The notes: generated by a model not told the origin, from the sequence alone. A stretch of 64,000 nt of DNA from Lactobacillus kefiranofaciens (GCF_900103655.1 NZ_FMXC01000010.1:1-64000); one strand, 5' to 3'; positions 10,901 through 19,698 are shown, numbered from the stretch's first letter. Numbers and translations: made by a program.

Positions 10901-11339
10901 TCATTTGGTTATAAACTTGCTCAATCGTGCCATGACTTTTAGCAATATTAAATTGCGCTACCCAAGTCGTGCCATCCTTTGATTGAAGTTTCTTTCTCGT
11001 AGCAATATTAGAATCTGGAAGAAGCGAGTCCTTGATCCCATACTTGCTTTTATCATTAGTAAACTTGTCAAGCGTATTATTGATCGCCTGTTTATCGGCA
11101 TCAGTTAGCTTGCCGTGTTCCTTGTTAAAAACAAGTGCTACCTCATAGGTGTTTTTCTTCTTTGCACCCCAATTATTTTGAATTGACTGAGCCACGTTGC
11201 TCTGTACATCACTAGGCAACGTAATGTCTGAGTGGGCATTCGTTAGGTCCTTGATGTTAGGCAAAGCAACGACGGAAATAATCAATATCAAAATCCATGC
11301 AATTAAAGAAAAAACATGGTTTTTCAAAAATTTCTGCAC
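7968..11339 (-). CDS. MMPL/RND-type membrane transporter
   Basis: 1123-residue MMPL-family exporter. Two membrane blocks (about residues 175-375 and 905-1105) each carry the RND-type Asp-Tyr motif (GIGTDYNILLYD and ALGVDYSIFLMT), expected to drive proton-coupled export. Between them lies a long extracellular region. Its N-terminal half is made of many repeats of the form L-x-x-G-x-x-x-L-x-x-G plus Gln/Ala-rich coiled coil, as in YhgE/Pip-like proteins. The substrate is unknown (lipid or drug efflux are family precedents). It follows the TetR gene by 4 bases, so it is probably the regulator's target. Confidence 0.92.
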   Translation of the reverse strand: MQKFLKNHVFSLIAWILILIISVVALPNIKDLTNAHSDITLPSDVQSNVAQSIQNNWGAKKKNTYEVALVFNKEHGKLTDADKQAINNTLDKFTNDKSKYGIKDSLLPDSNIATRKKLQSKDGTTWVAQFNIAKSHGTIEQVYNQMNKNVKTQGLRTYVTGADVLQHDFSASIQKGIKKTEAITVVFIFIVLIIVFKSPIVPLISLLTVGVSFLTSFSIVMNLVEHANFPFSNFTQVFMVIVLFGIGTDYNILLYDKFKEDLGKGIDKYKAMHDSLYNAGKTILYSGSSILIGFTALSLARFSVYQSAVGVAVGVAVLLVVLLTLNPFFMAVLGKKMFWPVKTFNGESDDKLWHGISASTLKHPIIYLVVLAVVTIPFMLMYSGHLNYDDTDEIADSVPSKQGLLVVQKHFSKGMAEPSYLYIQSKHRLDNEENLKLIDQLTKQLQSSKDVSFATSVTEPYGEPIDMLYVNNQLNTVNDGVDQARSGLGKLSKGSNKLANGANSLKDGADQLQDGTGRLQSGAQQLVGGTSRLQNGANSLQSGTQTLQNGTQQMVNQLQQLSSQLSTQMSGSNKQQLAQLQQALPQINSGIQQLNQAIGGGVDTSSLTNSLSTVQKQAADLESSLKELQSAAGGAGSSVSQSDVQSAIESAVRSAVANVPADQKQAATQAATAAASAAVQSVVQKAKAGSNTDKLQSAMQNAASAAQGLQGSMAAMQQSNLISQLQTLKTQVNTLAQASNQALPVAATALNQLSSGLSQVQSAASQGVAGAQRLNSGAASLNSGAGQLNSGVGQLASQAPQLISGIGQLNSGAGQLSEGAGKLASKAPQLTSGIDTVNSGLGQGETYLKGLGSSAAAKTFYIPKEFLKNDMFKKSMDVYLSPDKKSAQIIVVFNSNPSATEATDKSQELSAMAKKSFQGTALKNAKVAMGGQSSKIKDTKTVASGDFLRTAAIMLIGIGIALMFVTRSLLQPIYILGTLLIAYLCSLSINQWIVKAILGKSMLTWNTPFFSFIMLIALGVDYSIFLMTRYRELETEEYTSPSSRILKACAIIGTVVVSAAIILDGTFAALIPSGIPTLIEVALIVDVGLLILVFILPITLSAAVKLTYEGINFNKFAKKKKAK

Positions 11340-11343
11340 TTTC

Positions 11344-11919
11344 CTATTTCCTCCCTATTTTTTGTAAGTCAGCTACTGGTTCTACAAGACGCAGAATCAT
11401 CTCATGATAATTACGATTAGATTCATCCTTAGTTTCATCAGCAAACGATGATGAATTATCCAAAAAGACAAAACCCAATACGGCGCCAATTAAAGCGTGG
11501 AATGAAATGGCACTTTCTTTTCTAAAATTAAGCTTCTCGCCTAATCTAATCAGATCCAAGATCTCTTGACTGATCGGCGCATCCTTAGGATATTCATTCA
11601 AGTGATACAGAATACTTGATAAAGCTGGATCGCTTAATAAAAAATTCCGGACAATATCCGCAAACTTCAATAACGCATCCCTACCAGACAAACCAATTAG
11701 ATTGTTCATTAATTGCTTACGCAAAACCCTTATCTGTCTTGCACCAACTAATGATAATAATTGCTTTCTGCCAGAAACATAATGATATAGCGATTGCGAG
11801 CGTACATTCAATGCTCTAGCCAAAACTGGCATGGTAATGGCTGCTAAGCCCTGCTCGCCGATTAATTCAGTTGCGCGATCAAGTATCTTATCCAAATCAA
11901 GATTTCTCTTTTGTGTCAT
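11344..11919 (-). CDS. TetR/AcrR-family transcriptional regulator
   Basis: 191-residue repressor-type protein. The N-terminal DNA-binding domain reads ILDRATELIGEQGLAAITM then LARALNVRSQSLYHYV, the classic TetR helix-turn-helix. The C-terminal helices would bind an inducer and dimerise. The second ATG (11919) is chosen because AAGGAGGG abuts the first ATG and is correctly spaced only for the second. It is the first gene of an operon with the MMPL exporter and most likely controls it. Confidence 0.9.
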   Translation of the reverse strand: MTQKRNLDLDKILDRATELIGEQGLAAITMPVLARALNVRSQSLYHYVSGRKQLLSLVGARQIRVLRKQLMNNLIGLSGRDALLKFADIVRNFLLSDPALSSILYHLNEYPKDAPISQEILDLIRLGEKLNFRKESAISFHALIGAVLGFVFLDNSSSFADETKDESNRNYHEMILRLVEPVADLQKIGRK

Positions 11920-12009
11920 TTTCATCCCTCCTTCACTAGCATAATAGATAATATAGCACTACAAGGTGAAGATTACAATCTACAATGTGTAAATAATTTA
12001 TTTTTTTGC

Positions 12010-12033
12010 AAAAAAATAAGGCTCTATGCCTTA
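12010..12033 (-). terminator. terminator of the corA operon
   Basis: On the minus strand, GTAAGGC, a short loop and GCCTTAT are followed by at least six T's, just past the stop of the hydrolase-like gene. Confidence 0.8.
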
Positions 12034-12039
12034 CTAAAT

Positions 12040-12990
12040 TTATTTATGCTTTTGATCAAACCAACGATTAATCTGCTTGCCTAAATTTTTATTGTTGCTG
12101 CTCCAGACAGAAATAGCATAATTACCGCGCCCTTGTACAATCGCAGTCGCAAAGTCGTCATCGCCAATGGCATACACGCCGCCGCGAATTCCTTTAACTA
12201 ATTGCGGACGATTCCTAGAACTAGCAAGTGTACTCAGCACCTTGCTCGCATGTTGACGGTTTAAAACACGGCCTTGATACAAACCAATCATCGTCTTAGC
12301 CAGGTCAGTAGCGGTGGTCTTACCATAACTGTCACCGTTGAAATTCTTAGCCATCGTCGTTTGCGCGGCACCCATTCTTCTTACTACTGAATCAATATTT
12401 TTAAGCCCGATCTTTCTAATTAAAGCATTAGATGCAGTTTTGCTTCCCTTGAGCATTGCTTCACGCAAATAAGCAACTCCATAAGCCATGTTGACTTGCA
12501 ACATCCTATCGCCTTTAGCCTTATCTTTTCTAGCAATTTTAACTGCAGTTTTAGAACCCATTTTGCCTTTTTGCTCTTGTTCATACAGTGCAATTAACAA
12601 ATATAGCTGCATTACCTTACCCGCATTATGGGCCTTCTCGGTATTGGCTACGACAGCGAAACGCTTAGAATCATTCAAATCTTGAGTTACTACTTGATAG
12701 CTATCATCAAGTCCCATTGTCTTTTTAATAATCTTAACTAGCTTTCTATCGCTGCCGCTCTTGGCCTTTACATGATTAGAATATCCAATCGAATTAACCT
12801 TAGGCTCTTTTAGTTTCTTTGCCTGTGGCGCCTTAGCCTTAGTTTTCTTTTTATTCTTTTGCTCAATCTTGCTAGTCTTAGGACCAACTACCTTAAGCTG
12901 AGCATTCTCTACCCGCTTAATGTTAGCCGCATACAAAACAAAGGCTGCCACAGCTGCAATAATTGATCCCAAAAATACTTTATGCTTCAT
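12040..12990 (-). CDS. membrane-anchored serine-hydrolase (beta-lactamase-fold) protein lacking catalytic motifs
   Basis: 316 residues: an N-terminal membrane anchor (5-23), a Lys/Pro-rich spacer (30-70), then a domain resembling class A beta-lactamase/penicillin-interacting hydrolases. Where SxxK is expected there is NAGK (N122-K125). The SDN position reads like GSKTASNALI, and no KTG triad is seen before the last strands (IGDDDFA). It is therefore probably not an active acyl-serine enzyme and may bind wall polymers or partners. It lies 15 bases after corA, ATG preceded by GAGGCAGG, so it is cotranscribed. Confidence 0.75.
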   Translation of the reverse strand: MKHKVFLGSIIAAVAAFVLYAANIKRVENAQLKVVGPKTSKIEQKNKKKTKAKAPQAKKLKEPKVNSIGYSNHVKAKSGSDRKLVKIIKKTMGLDDSYQVVTQDLNDSKRFAVVANTEKAHNAGKVMQLYLLIALYEQEQKGKMGSKTAVKIARKDKAKGDRMLQVNMAYGVAYLREAMLKGSKTASNALIRKIGLKNIDSVVRRMGAAQTTMAKNFNGDSYGKTTATDLAKTMIGLYQGRVLNRQHASKVLSTLASSRNRPQLVKGIRGGVYAIGDDDFATAIVQGRGNYAISVWSSNNKNLGKQINRWFDQKHK

Positions 12991-13005
12991 GTACCTGCCT
13001 CACTC

Positions 13006-13923
13006 TTAGAAGAAATGATGCTTTTTCATTAGAACAACTAACCACACCATCAGGACTACCATTAAAATGATGATCAAAATCCAGTCAAACGAATTCTTCA
13101 AAATCGGCAGACTAACGTTCATCCCGTAGAATCCAGTTAAAATAGTTGGAATAGTTAAAACAAGTGACCACACAGTTAAGAACTGCATCGTATCATTCAG
13201 GTTATTATTCATCATATTGTTTGATGTCGCTGATAAAGTCTTGGTAACTTGCTGTGAAATCTTAACCATTTCTGCGGACTGACTTGATTCAATCAAAACG
13301 TCGTCCAGTCGCTCGCTTGCTTCTTTGGTAAACTGCAGTTTACTATGATCCAAGCTATGCAGCATGATTAAATCAGTTTGAATAGAACTAGATAAATAAA
13401 CCAAACTTTTTTCGATATTCGATAGTTCAACTAGGTCCTTATTATTAATATCATCTGATAATTTTTGATCCAAGCTGTTACGCTCAACGTCAAGCTGCGT
13501 TACAGCACGTTGGAAATATTGCGAAGAATATAGGAAGAACAGCATTAATAATTCTGTTACATCCTTAGCCTCAGACAAGCGCTCACGCATATGTTCATCG
13601 TTAAATTCATCAAAGACATAGCTGGTTGATTCAGTATGGAAAGTAAAGACGTTTTCGCCAACTACCAAAAAAGTAATTGGGTGCGAAGTAAAGTGTTTAA
13701 TCGTATTAGTCGGCCAAATGGGAACATCATAAACCAATAAGTGGCTTCTCGTATGCAAATCGTAGTCATAGTGCGGACGTTCGTGACGGTCGGAAATGTA
13801 TGAAATAATATCCGGCGTAAAATTAAAGTCCCTTTGCAATTTTTCACTGTCCTGCTCACTTAAGTTGTTAATGTCATACCATTTATATTTTGTATCTACC
13901 GGGAAATTCTGTTGTCTAATCAA
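13006..13923 (-). CDS. corA: CorA-family magnesium/divalent cation transporter
   Basis: 305-residue inner-membrane channel for Mg2+ (possibly Co2+/Ni2+). A large cytoplasmic helical domain is followed by two C-terminal membrane helices. The signature YGMN, at the end of the first helix (near residue 270), identifies the family. The start is set at TTG (13923): an AGAGGTGA ribosome binding site lies 5 bases before it and overlaps the alternative GTG at 13932, which therefore cannot be used well. Operon with the downstream hydrolase-like gene. Confidence 0.9.
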   Translation of the reverse strand: MIRQQNFPVDTKYKWYDINNLSEQDSEKLQRDFNFTPDIISYISDRHERPHYDYDLHTRSHLLVYDVPIWPTNTIKHFTSHPITFLVVGENVFTFHTESTSYVFDEFNDEHMRERLSEAKDVTELLMLFFLYSSQYFQRAVTQLDVERNSLDQKLSDDINNKDLVELSNIEKSLVYLSSSIQTDLIMLHSLDHSKLQFTKEASERLDDVLIESSQSAEMVKISQQVTKTLSATSNNMMNNNLNDTMQFLTVWSLVLTIPTILTGFYGMNVSLPILKNSFDWILIIILMVVLMVWLVVLMKKHHFF

Positions 13924-14006
13924 CCAGCTCACCTCTGCTTTTTAATTGCTTCTTAAATGGTAACATTTTTCGTTAGAACAAATAAACTGTTAATTGCTTT
14001 CTCAAA

Positions 14007-14032
14007 CAAAAAAGCAGGCCACAATGGTCTGC
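14007..14032 (-). terminator. terminator of the sugar-type ABC operon
   Basis: GCAGGCCA and TGGTCTGC pair across a 3-base loop, and the minus strand runs into TTTTTT. Confidence 0.85.
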
Positions 14033-14055
14033 CTTAAATTAATTGCTATTTAGTT

Positions 14056-15357
14056 TTATTGCTTCCAAGCAGCATCAAATTTTTGCTTACCAGCATTAAT
14101 TTGACTGTTAATATTTTGACCCTTTTGGGCTGCAGCATAAATATTTTGTTGAATACTGCTCAATTGCTGGAATGCGGCATTTGAGTTCTTAGCAACTGGA
14201 ACACTGTACAAGTGCTTCATTGCATCTTCAAGCTTAGCAGGAAGCTTAATGTCTTTATTGTTCTTGTATTCACTAGACTTAATTGCAGCGTTGTTTACAG
14301 GAATGTAACCAGTAGCATTAGCCCACTTGATCTGGCTTGACTTAGAAGTCAAGAACTTGATGTACTTAAATGCAGCAGCTTTTTGTTCAGCACTAGCATG
14401 GTTGAACATGTAGATGCCAGTACCTTGTTGCAAAGTGTATTTACCAGGACGTGGAGCAACATCGTAAGTAAACTTGTTGCCTACGCCTTGCTTAACGAAG
14501 CCTTCACCTGCTGAAGTACCAACAAACATGGCAACCTTTTCGTTAGCAAATGGACCTGAAAGATAGTGTTCTGAACCAGCAGTTCTGAAGTAGCCCTTCT
14601 TAATACCATCTGCGTAGAAGTTAATTACTTTCTTTGAAGCGGCACCAGTAAAGTTAATCTTGTCAGTGAAGTTAATGCCTTCATTCTTCATGCCCAGCGT
14701 GTAGTAGCTTGGAAGTGAGTCAAAACCTGCACCTACAACCTTATGGTTACTCTTCTTGTAGATAGTTTCTGACACTTGCTTAAGTTCGTCCATAGTAGTT
14801 GGAACTTTCTTAATGCCATACTTCTTGAACATGGTCTTATTGTAAGTCAAAGTTTCAATTGACTTGTTAAATGGAATACCGTATTGGGTACCCTTAATCT
14901 TAGCACCATCAAGAAGTTTTGTTCTAATGTTAGATACTTTGGCACTGCCCCAACCAACATTCTTGTCGTTAATGTATGGAGTCATGTCAACCAACATCTT
15001 GTTTTGTGCAGCGTTCCATAGCCAGCCAGGGTAAGCCTGCGTAATAGTTGGCAAGTTATTAGGTGATTGCAAAGTTGAATTAATCTTAGCTTGCAAGTCA
15101 TTATAAGCACCTTGGTTTTCCAACTTAACAGTAATCTTAGGGTTCTTCTTTTCAAATTCATTGGTTAATTTCTTCAAAGTTGAACCTTGAACACCAGGCA
15201 TGGCATTCCAGAAGACAACTGTAGTCTTCTTAGTAATCTTTGATGGAATCTTCTCTGAACTTGATGAAGACTTGCTACCACCATTTGAACAAGCAGCAGT
15301 ACCAACCAAAGCTAAAGCAGCAGCGGCAGCTACAGCAAGTTTCTTACTAAACTTCAT
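14056..15357 (-). CDS. extracellular sugar-type solute-binding lipoprotein
   Basis: 433 residues. A lipoprotein signal ends in VGTAACSNGG, so Cys is lipidated and the protein sits on the outer face of the membrane. The body is a cluster B (MalE/UgpB-like) binding protein with VVFWNAMPG after the linker and aromatic-rich ligand stretches. It is the last gene of the ABC operon, unusual only in following the hydrolase gene. The ATG at 15357 is used, with GGGAGG 10 bases upstream; a TTG at 15375 overlaps that site. The ligand is unknown. Confidence 0.9.
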   Translation of the reverse strand: MKFSKKLAVAAAAALALVGTAACSNGGSKSSSSSEKIPSKITKKTTVVFWNAMPGVQGSTLKKLTNEFEKKNPKITVKLENQGAYNDLQAKINSTLQSPNNLPTITQAYPGWLWNAAQNKMLVDMTPYINDKNVGWGSAKVSNIRTKLLDGAKIKGTQYGIPFNKSIETLTYNKTMFKKYGIKKVPTTMDELKQVSETIYKKSNHKVVGAGFDSLPSYYTLGMKNEGINFTDKINFTGAASKKVINFYADGIKKGYFRTAGSEHYLSGPFANEKVAMFVGTSAGEGFVKQGVGNKFTYDVAPRPGKYTLQQGTGIYMFNHASAEQKAAAFKYIKFLTSKSSQIKWANATGYIPVNNAAIKSSEYKNNKDIKLPAKLEDAMKHLYSVPVAKNSNAAFQQLSSIQQNIYAAAQKGQNINSQINAGKQKFDAAWKQ

Positions 15358-15410
15358 TTGGATATATCCTCCCAAAATTAAAAACTAAACAACAACATGT
15401 TTTTGATTTA

Positions 15411-16706
15411 CTAAAGCGTGACTGTTTGACCACGTTTAGGTAAAATCCGTTCTCCAAATGGGTTCTCTTCCAGCTCGGGATGCAATGTGTGCACCGGAAC
15501 TAAAATAGCTGGTTGAACTCCATCAATAATTTCCTTGAGTTCTTTCTCATCGGCATGACCTGAACAGCGCAATGCGACATACTCAATATTATTCTTGGCA
15601 AATTGCTCTACAAATGGCTTGTAGGCAGGGTCAAAGTCCCCTAATGGCTCGGCATTAGAGTGGATATAAATTCCGCCCTCTTGAAGCTTATCATAATCGG
15701 TGACAACTTGCCACATGTATTCATGTTTATCTGCCAAAAGTTTATCATAGCTAACCTCTAATTCAGGTTTTAAATCAATATATTTATGATCTGTTGGCAA
15801 ATAGTAATATGGATAATCCTTATTCAAGCTCTCTTTAATTAAATGAGCACGTTCTGCATGTAAGACGACCTTTCTTGGTGAATCAGAAATGATTCTTAAA
15901 AGGCGCTCTACGTTAGTAGGATACGTGTTAAAGGTGATTTGTTTGTCTGGATTGTCTTTTTGCAGAGCAACAATCCGTTCAGTCAACTCTACTTCGTTCT
16001 TCGGGCCAGTAAATTCTTCACTGTTTTCATCGTGCTTTTCTTCTGGCCAAGAAACACCAGTACCCTCACAAATGAACATATCGCTACCCTTAGCAGCTTT
16101 CATAAATGCACGCACCCAATCAGGGTGGTAGCCATGCAGACGAATATCACCTGTATAAGCAATTTGCTTGTCCGGTGTTTTAACTAAAAGCCCTGTAGCG
16201 CCATAAGCGTCGTGATCACTAGGATATATTTCCAGGGTAATATCGCCAACTTGAATCGGCTTTTTATATTCAGCCGCAATAATTGGGCGAGTATAAGTCT
16301 TGTCATGCCCCGCGGCAGGAAGCAAGAAATCACCTTTTTCATTCAATGCTGGCAGCATATGTGCCGTAATTGGACCTGCATACAGCGGAATCTCTGGTGC
16401 TAAGAAATTCAAAGCTTTACTGTGATCTAGGTGCAAGTGTGAAATGTAAGCGGCAGAATGTTCCCAACGCTCAGTATCAATCGGCTTGCCTGTCAATTTA
16501 GGATCATAAAAGTTAGGCACATCCCCAATTAATTGATACTTAATCAAAGTTTGATAGCTTTCATCAGGCAATTTAAGCTCAGGACGGTAAACTTCGCCTA
16601 AATCAAACAACACATGCGATTTGTTGTAAGCAACTTCAATCATCGGTCCACCAATAGTGGTTAAACCATTATAAAAAGTTACTGTAGTTTTATCCTTTAA
16701 GGTCAT
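15411..16706 (-). CDS. metallo-beta-lactamase-fold hydrolase in the ABC operon
   Basis: 431-residue metal-dependent hydrolase. The zinc-binding HLHLDH motif is at residues 90-95, further ligands appear in YPSDHDAYGATG and AYTGDIRLHG, and the C-terminal CSGHADEKELKEI region resembles RNase J/beta-CASP enzymes. No signal peptide is present, so it acts in the cytosol. Its start overlaps the preceding permease gene by 17 bases, which argues that it works on what the transporter imports, perhaps a phosphodiester or a lactone. Exact reaction unknown. Confidence 0.85.
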   Translation of the reverse strand: MTLKDKTTVTFYNGLTTIGGPMIEVAYNKSHVLFDLGEVYRPELKLPDESYQTLIKYQLIGDVPNFYDPKLTGKPIDTERWEHSAAYISHLHLDHSKALNFLAPEIPLYAGPITAHMLPALNEKGDFLLPAAGHDKTYTRPIIAAEYKKPIQVGDITLEIYPSDHDAYGATGLLVKTPDKQIAYTGDIRLHGYHPDWVRAFMKAAKGSDMFICEGTGVSWPEEKHDENSEEFTGPKNEVELTERIVALQKDNPDKQITFNTYPTNVERLLRIISDSPRKVVLHAERAHLIKESLNKDYPYYYLPTDHKYIDLKPELEVSYDKLLADKHEYMWQVVTDYDKLQEGGIYIHSNAEPLGDFDPAYKPFVEQFAKNNIEYVALRCSGHADEKELKEIIDGVQPAILVPVHTLHPELEENPFGERILPKRGQTVTL

Positions 16707-17514
16707 TGCGTACTACTCCTCGAATAATTTGTTTTCTAAAGATGAAGTTTAAAATCAAAATTGGCAAAACGGTCAAAGTAGCTGCAGCCAATTGCAACTG
16801 CGTTTCACTACCTGCATCTGAAGCAAAGGAAGTTAAACCGTTGTTCAATAATCTCATGCTATCTTCATTGGTTACCAATAATGGCCATAAGAATGAATTC
16901 CAACCTGAAATAAAACTTAATAAGGCAACGGTAAATAACCCGCCTTTAGACATTGGCACCAAAATCTTCCAGATGTATTCCCAATCGCTAGCCCCATCAA
17001 TCATCGCAGCCTTATAAATAGTTTGTGAGATTGAACCGAAGTAGCTTTGTAAATAATACATATAGAAAATCGAAGTCAAGAATGGCAATACCAAACCGAT
17101 ATAAGTGTTCAATAAGCCCATTCTGGCAATAGTGTTGTAGTTGGTAAAAATAATTGCTTCTCCAGGCACCATCAATAAAGATAAAAGCACAACTTGCACA
17201 ATACCCTTGCCCTTAAACTTCAGGTTAACCATGGCAAATGCACCCAGCAAAGCGTTAAACAAACTAACAACCGTCGTTACGCTGGCCGTGATAAAGGTGT
17301 TCAAGAAATATCTGCCAAATGGAGCCTGAGCAAAGACTTTAGCATAGTTTGACCATTCAAAGTGCTTAGGAATAATAGTTGGCGGAATAGTAGTCGTTTC
17401 TCTAAAACTCATCAATCCGCCTAAAATCATATAGATGAATGGAAAGACAGTAATGATTGCGAAAATTGCCAAAATAATGTAAGCAATCAACGTGCCCCAA
17501 CGAATTTTCTTCAT
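16690..17514 (-). CDS. ABC transporter permease, MalG/UgpE type
   Basis: 274-residue inner-membrane permease with six hydrophobic segments and the EAA loop for the ATPase (AAMIDGASDWEYIWKILVP) near residue 190. This is the second permease of a carbohydrate-type importer (CUT1). It starts 3 bases after the first permease ends, with its 3' end inside the hydrolase start. Confidence 0.93.
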   Translation of the reverse strand: MKKIRWGTLIAYIILAIFAIITVFPFIYMILGGLMSFRETTTIPPTIIPKHFEWSNYAKVFAQAPFGRYFLNTFITASVTTVVSLFNALLGAFAMVNLKFKGKGIVQVVLLSLLMVPGEAIIFTNYNTIARMGLLNTYIGLVLPFLTSIFYMYYLQSYFGSISQTIYKAAMIDGASDWEYIWKILVPMSKGGLFTVALLSFISGWNSFLWPLLVTNEDSMRLLNNGLTSFASDAGSETQLQLAAATLTVLPILILNFIFRKQIIRGVVRNDLKG

Positions 17515-17517
17515 TCT

Positions 17518-18384
17518 TTACCGTCCTCCAATCTTCTTCATCATCTTGCGCTGTAAGAATGTAACAAACATGATAATGATAAACAATACTACCGTTGCGG
17601 CCATCGCCACACCTGGCGTACCAACAATCTGAAACTTGTTATAAATGTAGAACACAGCAGTCGTAGCGGAGTTACCAACACCGGCTTGTCCGTTAAACAA
17701 AGCGTAAACAGAAGTATAAATCTTGAATGCGGCAATGATATTCATCGTTAACAAGAATGCAATAGTGGGCACTAATTGTGGCATCGTAATCCGCCAGAAC
17801 TTCTCTGTACCGCTTGCACCATACATATCAGCAATCGTGTAGTAGTTAGGATCTATGTTACGAAGTGCTCCCATTAAGATAACAATGTTGAATGCTAATG
17901 AAGTCCAGACACCGAAGATAATGATCGTTGTCAGTGACATGGCTGGATCATCAATCCAGTTAGGCGTTGGCAAATGAACTGCCTTCAACAAAAAGTTAAG
18001 CAGACCATATTCACCATTGAAGATATAACGAAATACGATACCGATTGCGATCGTTGAAGTTACATAAGGCATAAAGAAAGTCGTTTCAAAGAATGACTTA
18101 TGCTTTACCCGACTGAAAATAAACCAAGCTAGCATGATCGAAATGGCCAAGGCCACTGGCACCGAAATCAAAGCATAAAGAATGGTATTCTTAATAGCAC
18201 GCCAAAATTCGGGATCATTAAAAATGTATTGATAGTTGCTAAAACCAGCCCAATTTAAATTAATCAAGGAGCCGCTTTGGAAACTCATCACGAATACCCG
18301 TAAAATTGGAAAAATACTAAAGAAAGTAACAAAGATAATCGTTGGCGCTAAAAAGAGCCACGCCTTCTTTTGATTAGTTTTCAT
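17518..18384 (-). CDS. ABC transporter permease, MalF/UgpA type
   Basis: 288-residue inner-membrane permease. An N-terminal cytoplasmic stretch MKTNQKKAWLFLAP leads into six membrane segments, with the EAA loop ADMYGASGTEKFWRITMP near residue 200. It pairs with the following permease. Its ATG overlaps the stop of the ATPase gene (TAATG). Confidence 0.93.
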   Translation of the reverse strand: MKTNQKKAWLFLAPTIIFVTFFSIFPILRVFVMSFQSGSLINLNWAGFSNYQYIFNDPEFWRAIKNTILYALISVPVALAISIMLAWFIFSRVKHKSFFETTFFMPYVTSTIAIGIVFRYIFNGEYGLLNFLLKAVHLPTPNWIDDPAMSLTTIIIFGVWTSLAFNIVILMGALRNIDPNYYTIADMYGASGTEKFWRITMPQLVPTIAFLLTMNIIAAFKIYTSVYALFNGQAGVGNSATTAVFYIYNKFQIVGTPGVAMAATVVLFIIIMFVTFLQRKMMKKIGGR

Positions 18385-19469
18385 TAGTAGACACGCTCTC
18401 CTTCCTTAGTAAATAGGAATATTCGATCTAAGCGCATCTTTAAGTTAATGCTATCACCAGCCTTAATTGGAGTTTCAAGGCTAACTAATGATCTAGCTTG
18501 AACGCCATCATGAGTAAATTTCAAGATGCGTTCACGACCGATTAATTCAACATCATCAACCTTAGCTGCCACATGTCCCTTCTCAGCAGGCAAAATATTT
18601 TCGGGGCGAACTGATAAAACATATTCGCCATCAGTTAAGTCACTCTTAAAACGACTTGGATCTAAGTCATTAACGTTAAGTTCAAAGTCCGTACCAGTAA
18701 TCTTGTCACCATTAACAGTTACCTTGAAGTTATCAATCACAGGATTACCAACGAAGTTAGCGACAAAGTAATTATTGGGTTCAAGATAGAAGTTTTGACC
18801 CAAATCATCTTGCTGAATTACTCCATTATTGAAGAGAATAATCTTATCACCAATTGATAAGGCTTCTTCTTGGTCGTGAGTAACAAATAAAGTGGTAATA
18901 CCTACATGCTTGACTAAAGCACGGATTTCTTCACGAATCTTCAACCGTAATCTGGCGTCCAAGTTACTCAATGGCTCATCCATTAATAAAATCTTAGGTT
19001 GTTGAACCAGCGCCCGCGCAATAGCCACACGCTGCTGCTGACCACCTGACAAGTTGCCCGGCTTTTGGTCGGCTAATTCCATAATTTGCGTAGTTTCCAT
19101 GTACTTTTCCGCAATTGCCTTAGCCTTATCTTTGGCTATCTTATTTTTCCCTACGGTTAAAGGAAACATAACGTTTTGCAATACAGTCATATGTGGATAT
19201 AAAGCGTAATTCTGGAAAACATAGCCAATTTGTCGATCCTTTGGTGCTACGTTAACTACAGACTTACCGTCAAAAAGGATATCGCCGCTGGTTGGATTAA
19301 GCAGACCAGCCAGCATGTTTAAAATAGTTGTCTTACCACAACCAGATGGTCCTAAAAGACAAACAAGATCGCCTTTCTTGACAGAAAAGCTAACATCTTT
19401 GATTGCTTCATGCCCATTATCATAAACCTTCTTGAGGTTCTTTACTTCCATGAATCTATCATCATTCAT
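18384..19469 (-). CDS. ABC transporter ATP-binding protein (MsmK/UgpC type)
   Basis: 361-residue ATPase energising the importer. Walker A GPSGCGKTT, signature LSGGQQQR, Walker B ILLMDEP and the switch His in FVTHDQEE are all present. A C-terminal OB-fold (TOBE) extension from about residue 235 identifies the CUT1 class. First gene of the operon. The ATG at 19469 is chosen, but the ribosome binding site is weak (GTGGTG); GTG 19478 or ATG 19451 are possible. Confidence 0.92.
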   Translation of the reverse strand: MNDDRFMEVKNLKKVYDNGHEAIKDVSFSVKKGDLVCLLGPSGCGKTTILNMLAGLLNPTSGDILFDGKSVVNVAPKDRQIGYVFQNYALYPHMTVLQNVMFPLTVGKNKIAKDKAKAIAEKYMETTQIMELADQKPGNLSGGQQQRVAIARALVQQPKILLMDEPLSNLDARLRLKIREEIRALVKHVGITTLFVTHDQEEALSIGDKIILFNNGVIQQDDLGQNFYLEPNNYFVANFVGNPVIDNFKVTVNGDKITGTDFELNVNDLDPSRFKSDLTDGEYVLSVRPENILPAEKGHVAAKVDDVELIGRERILKFTHDGVQARSLVSLETPIKAGDSINLKMRLDRIFLFTKEGERVY

Positions 19470-19583
19470 AAGTTTCACACACCACTATATATTGATTTTA
19501 AATAATAAATTTCTCTATTAATTTTAAGCTAATCTAGTAAAAATCACAAATAATTCAACTAAAAAGATTCGGGGTTTGTCCTT

Positions 19584-19643
19584 ACTAGCGAAATAAATTT
19601 CGCTCAGTATTCGGCTTTTATTCGTATTTTGATAATTATTATA
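19584..19643 (-). promoter_or_regulatory. promoter -10 and inverted-repeat operator of the ABC operon
   Basis: The minus strand has TATAAT (19638-19643). About 35 bases downstream, in the transcribed leader, is the perfect dyad AGCGAAAT-AA-ATTTCGCT (19587-19604), extendable to an 11-bp arm with one bulge. It is a plausible repressor site. No strong -35 was found. Confidence 0.45.
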
Positions 19644-19698
19644 CTATAAGCACCTTGTTTGTTCGTATTTACTAAATATTGTAGTACGTACCAAAAGA

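Noticed and set aside
12040..12990. A beta-lactamase resistance gene
   Set aside because: SxxK, SDN and KTG motifs are all missing, so hydrolysis of beta-lactams is not expected.
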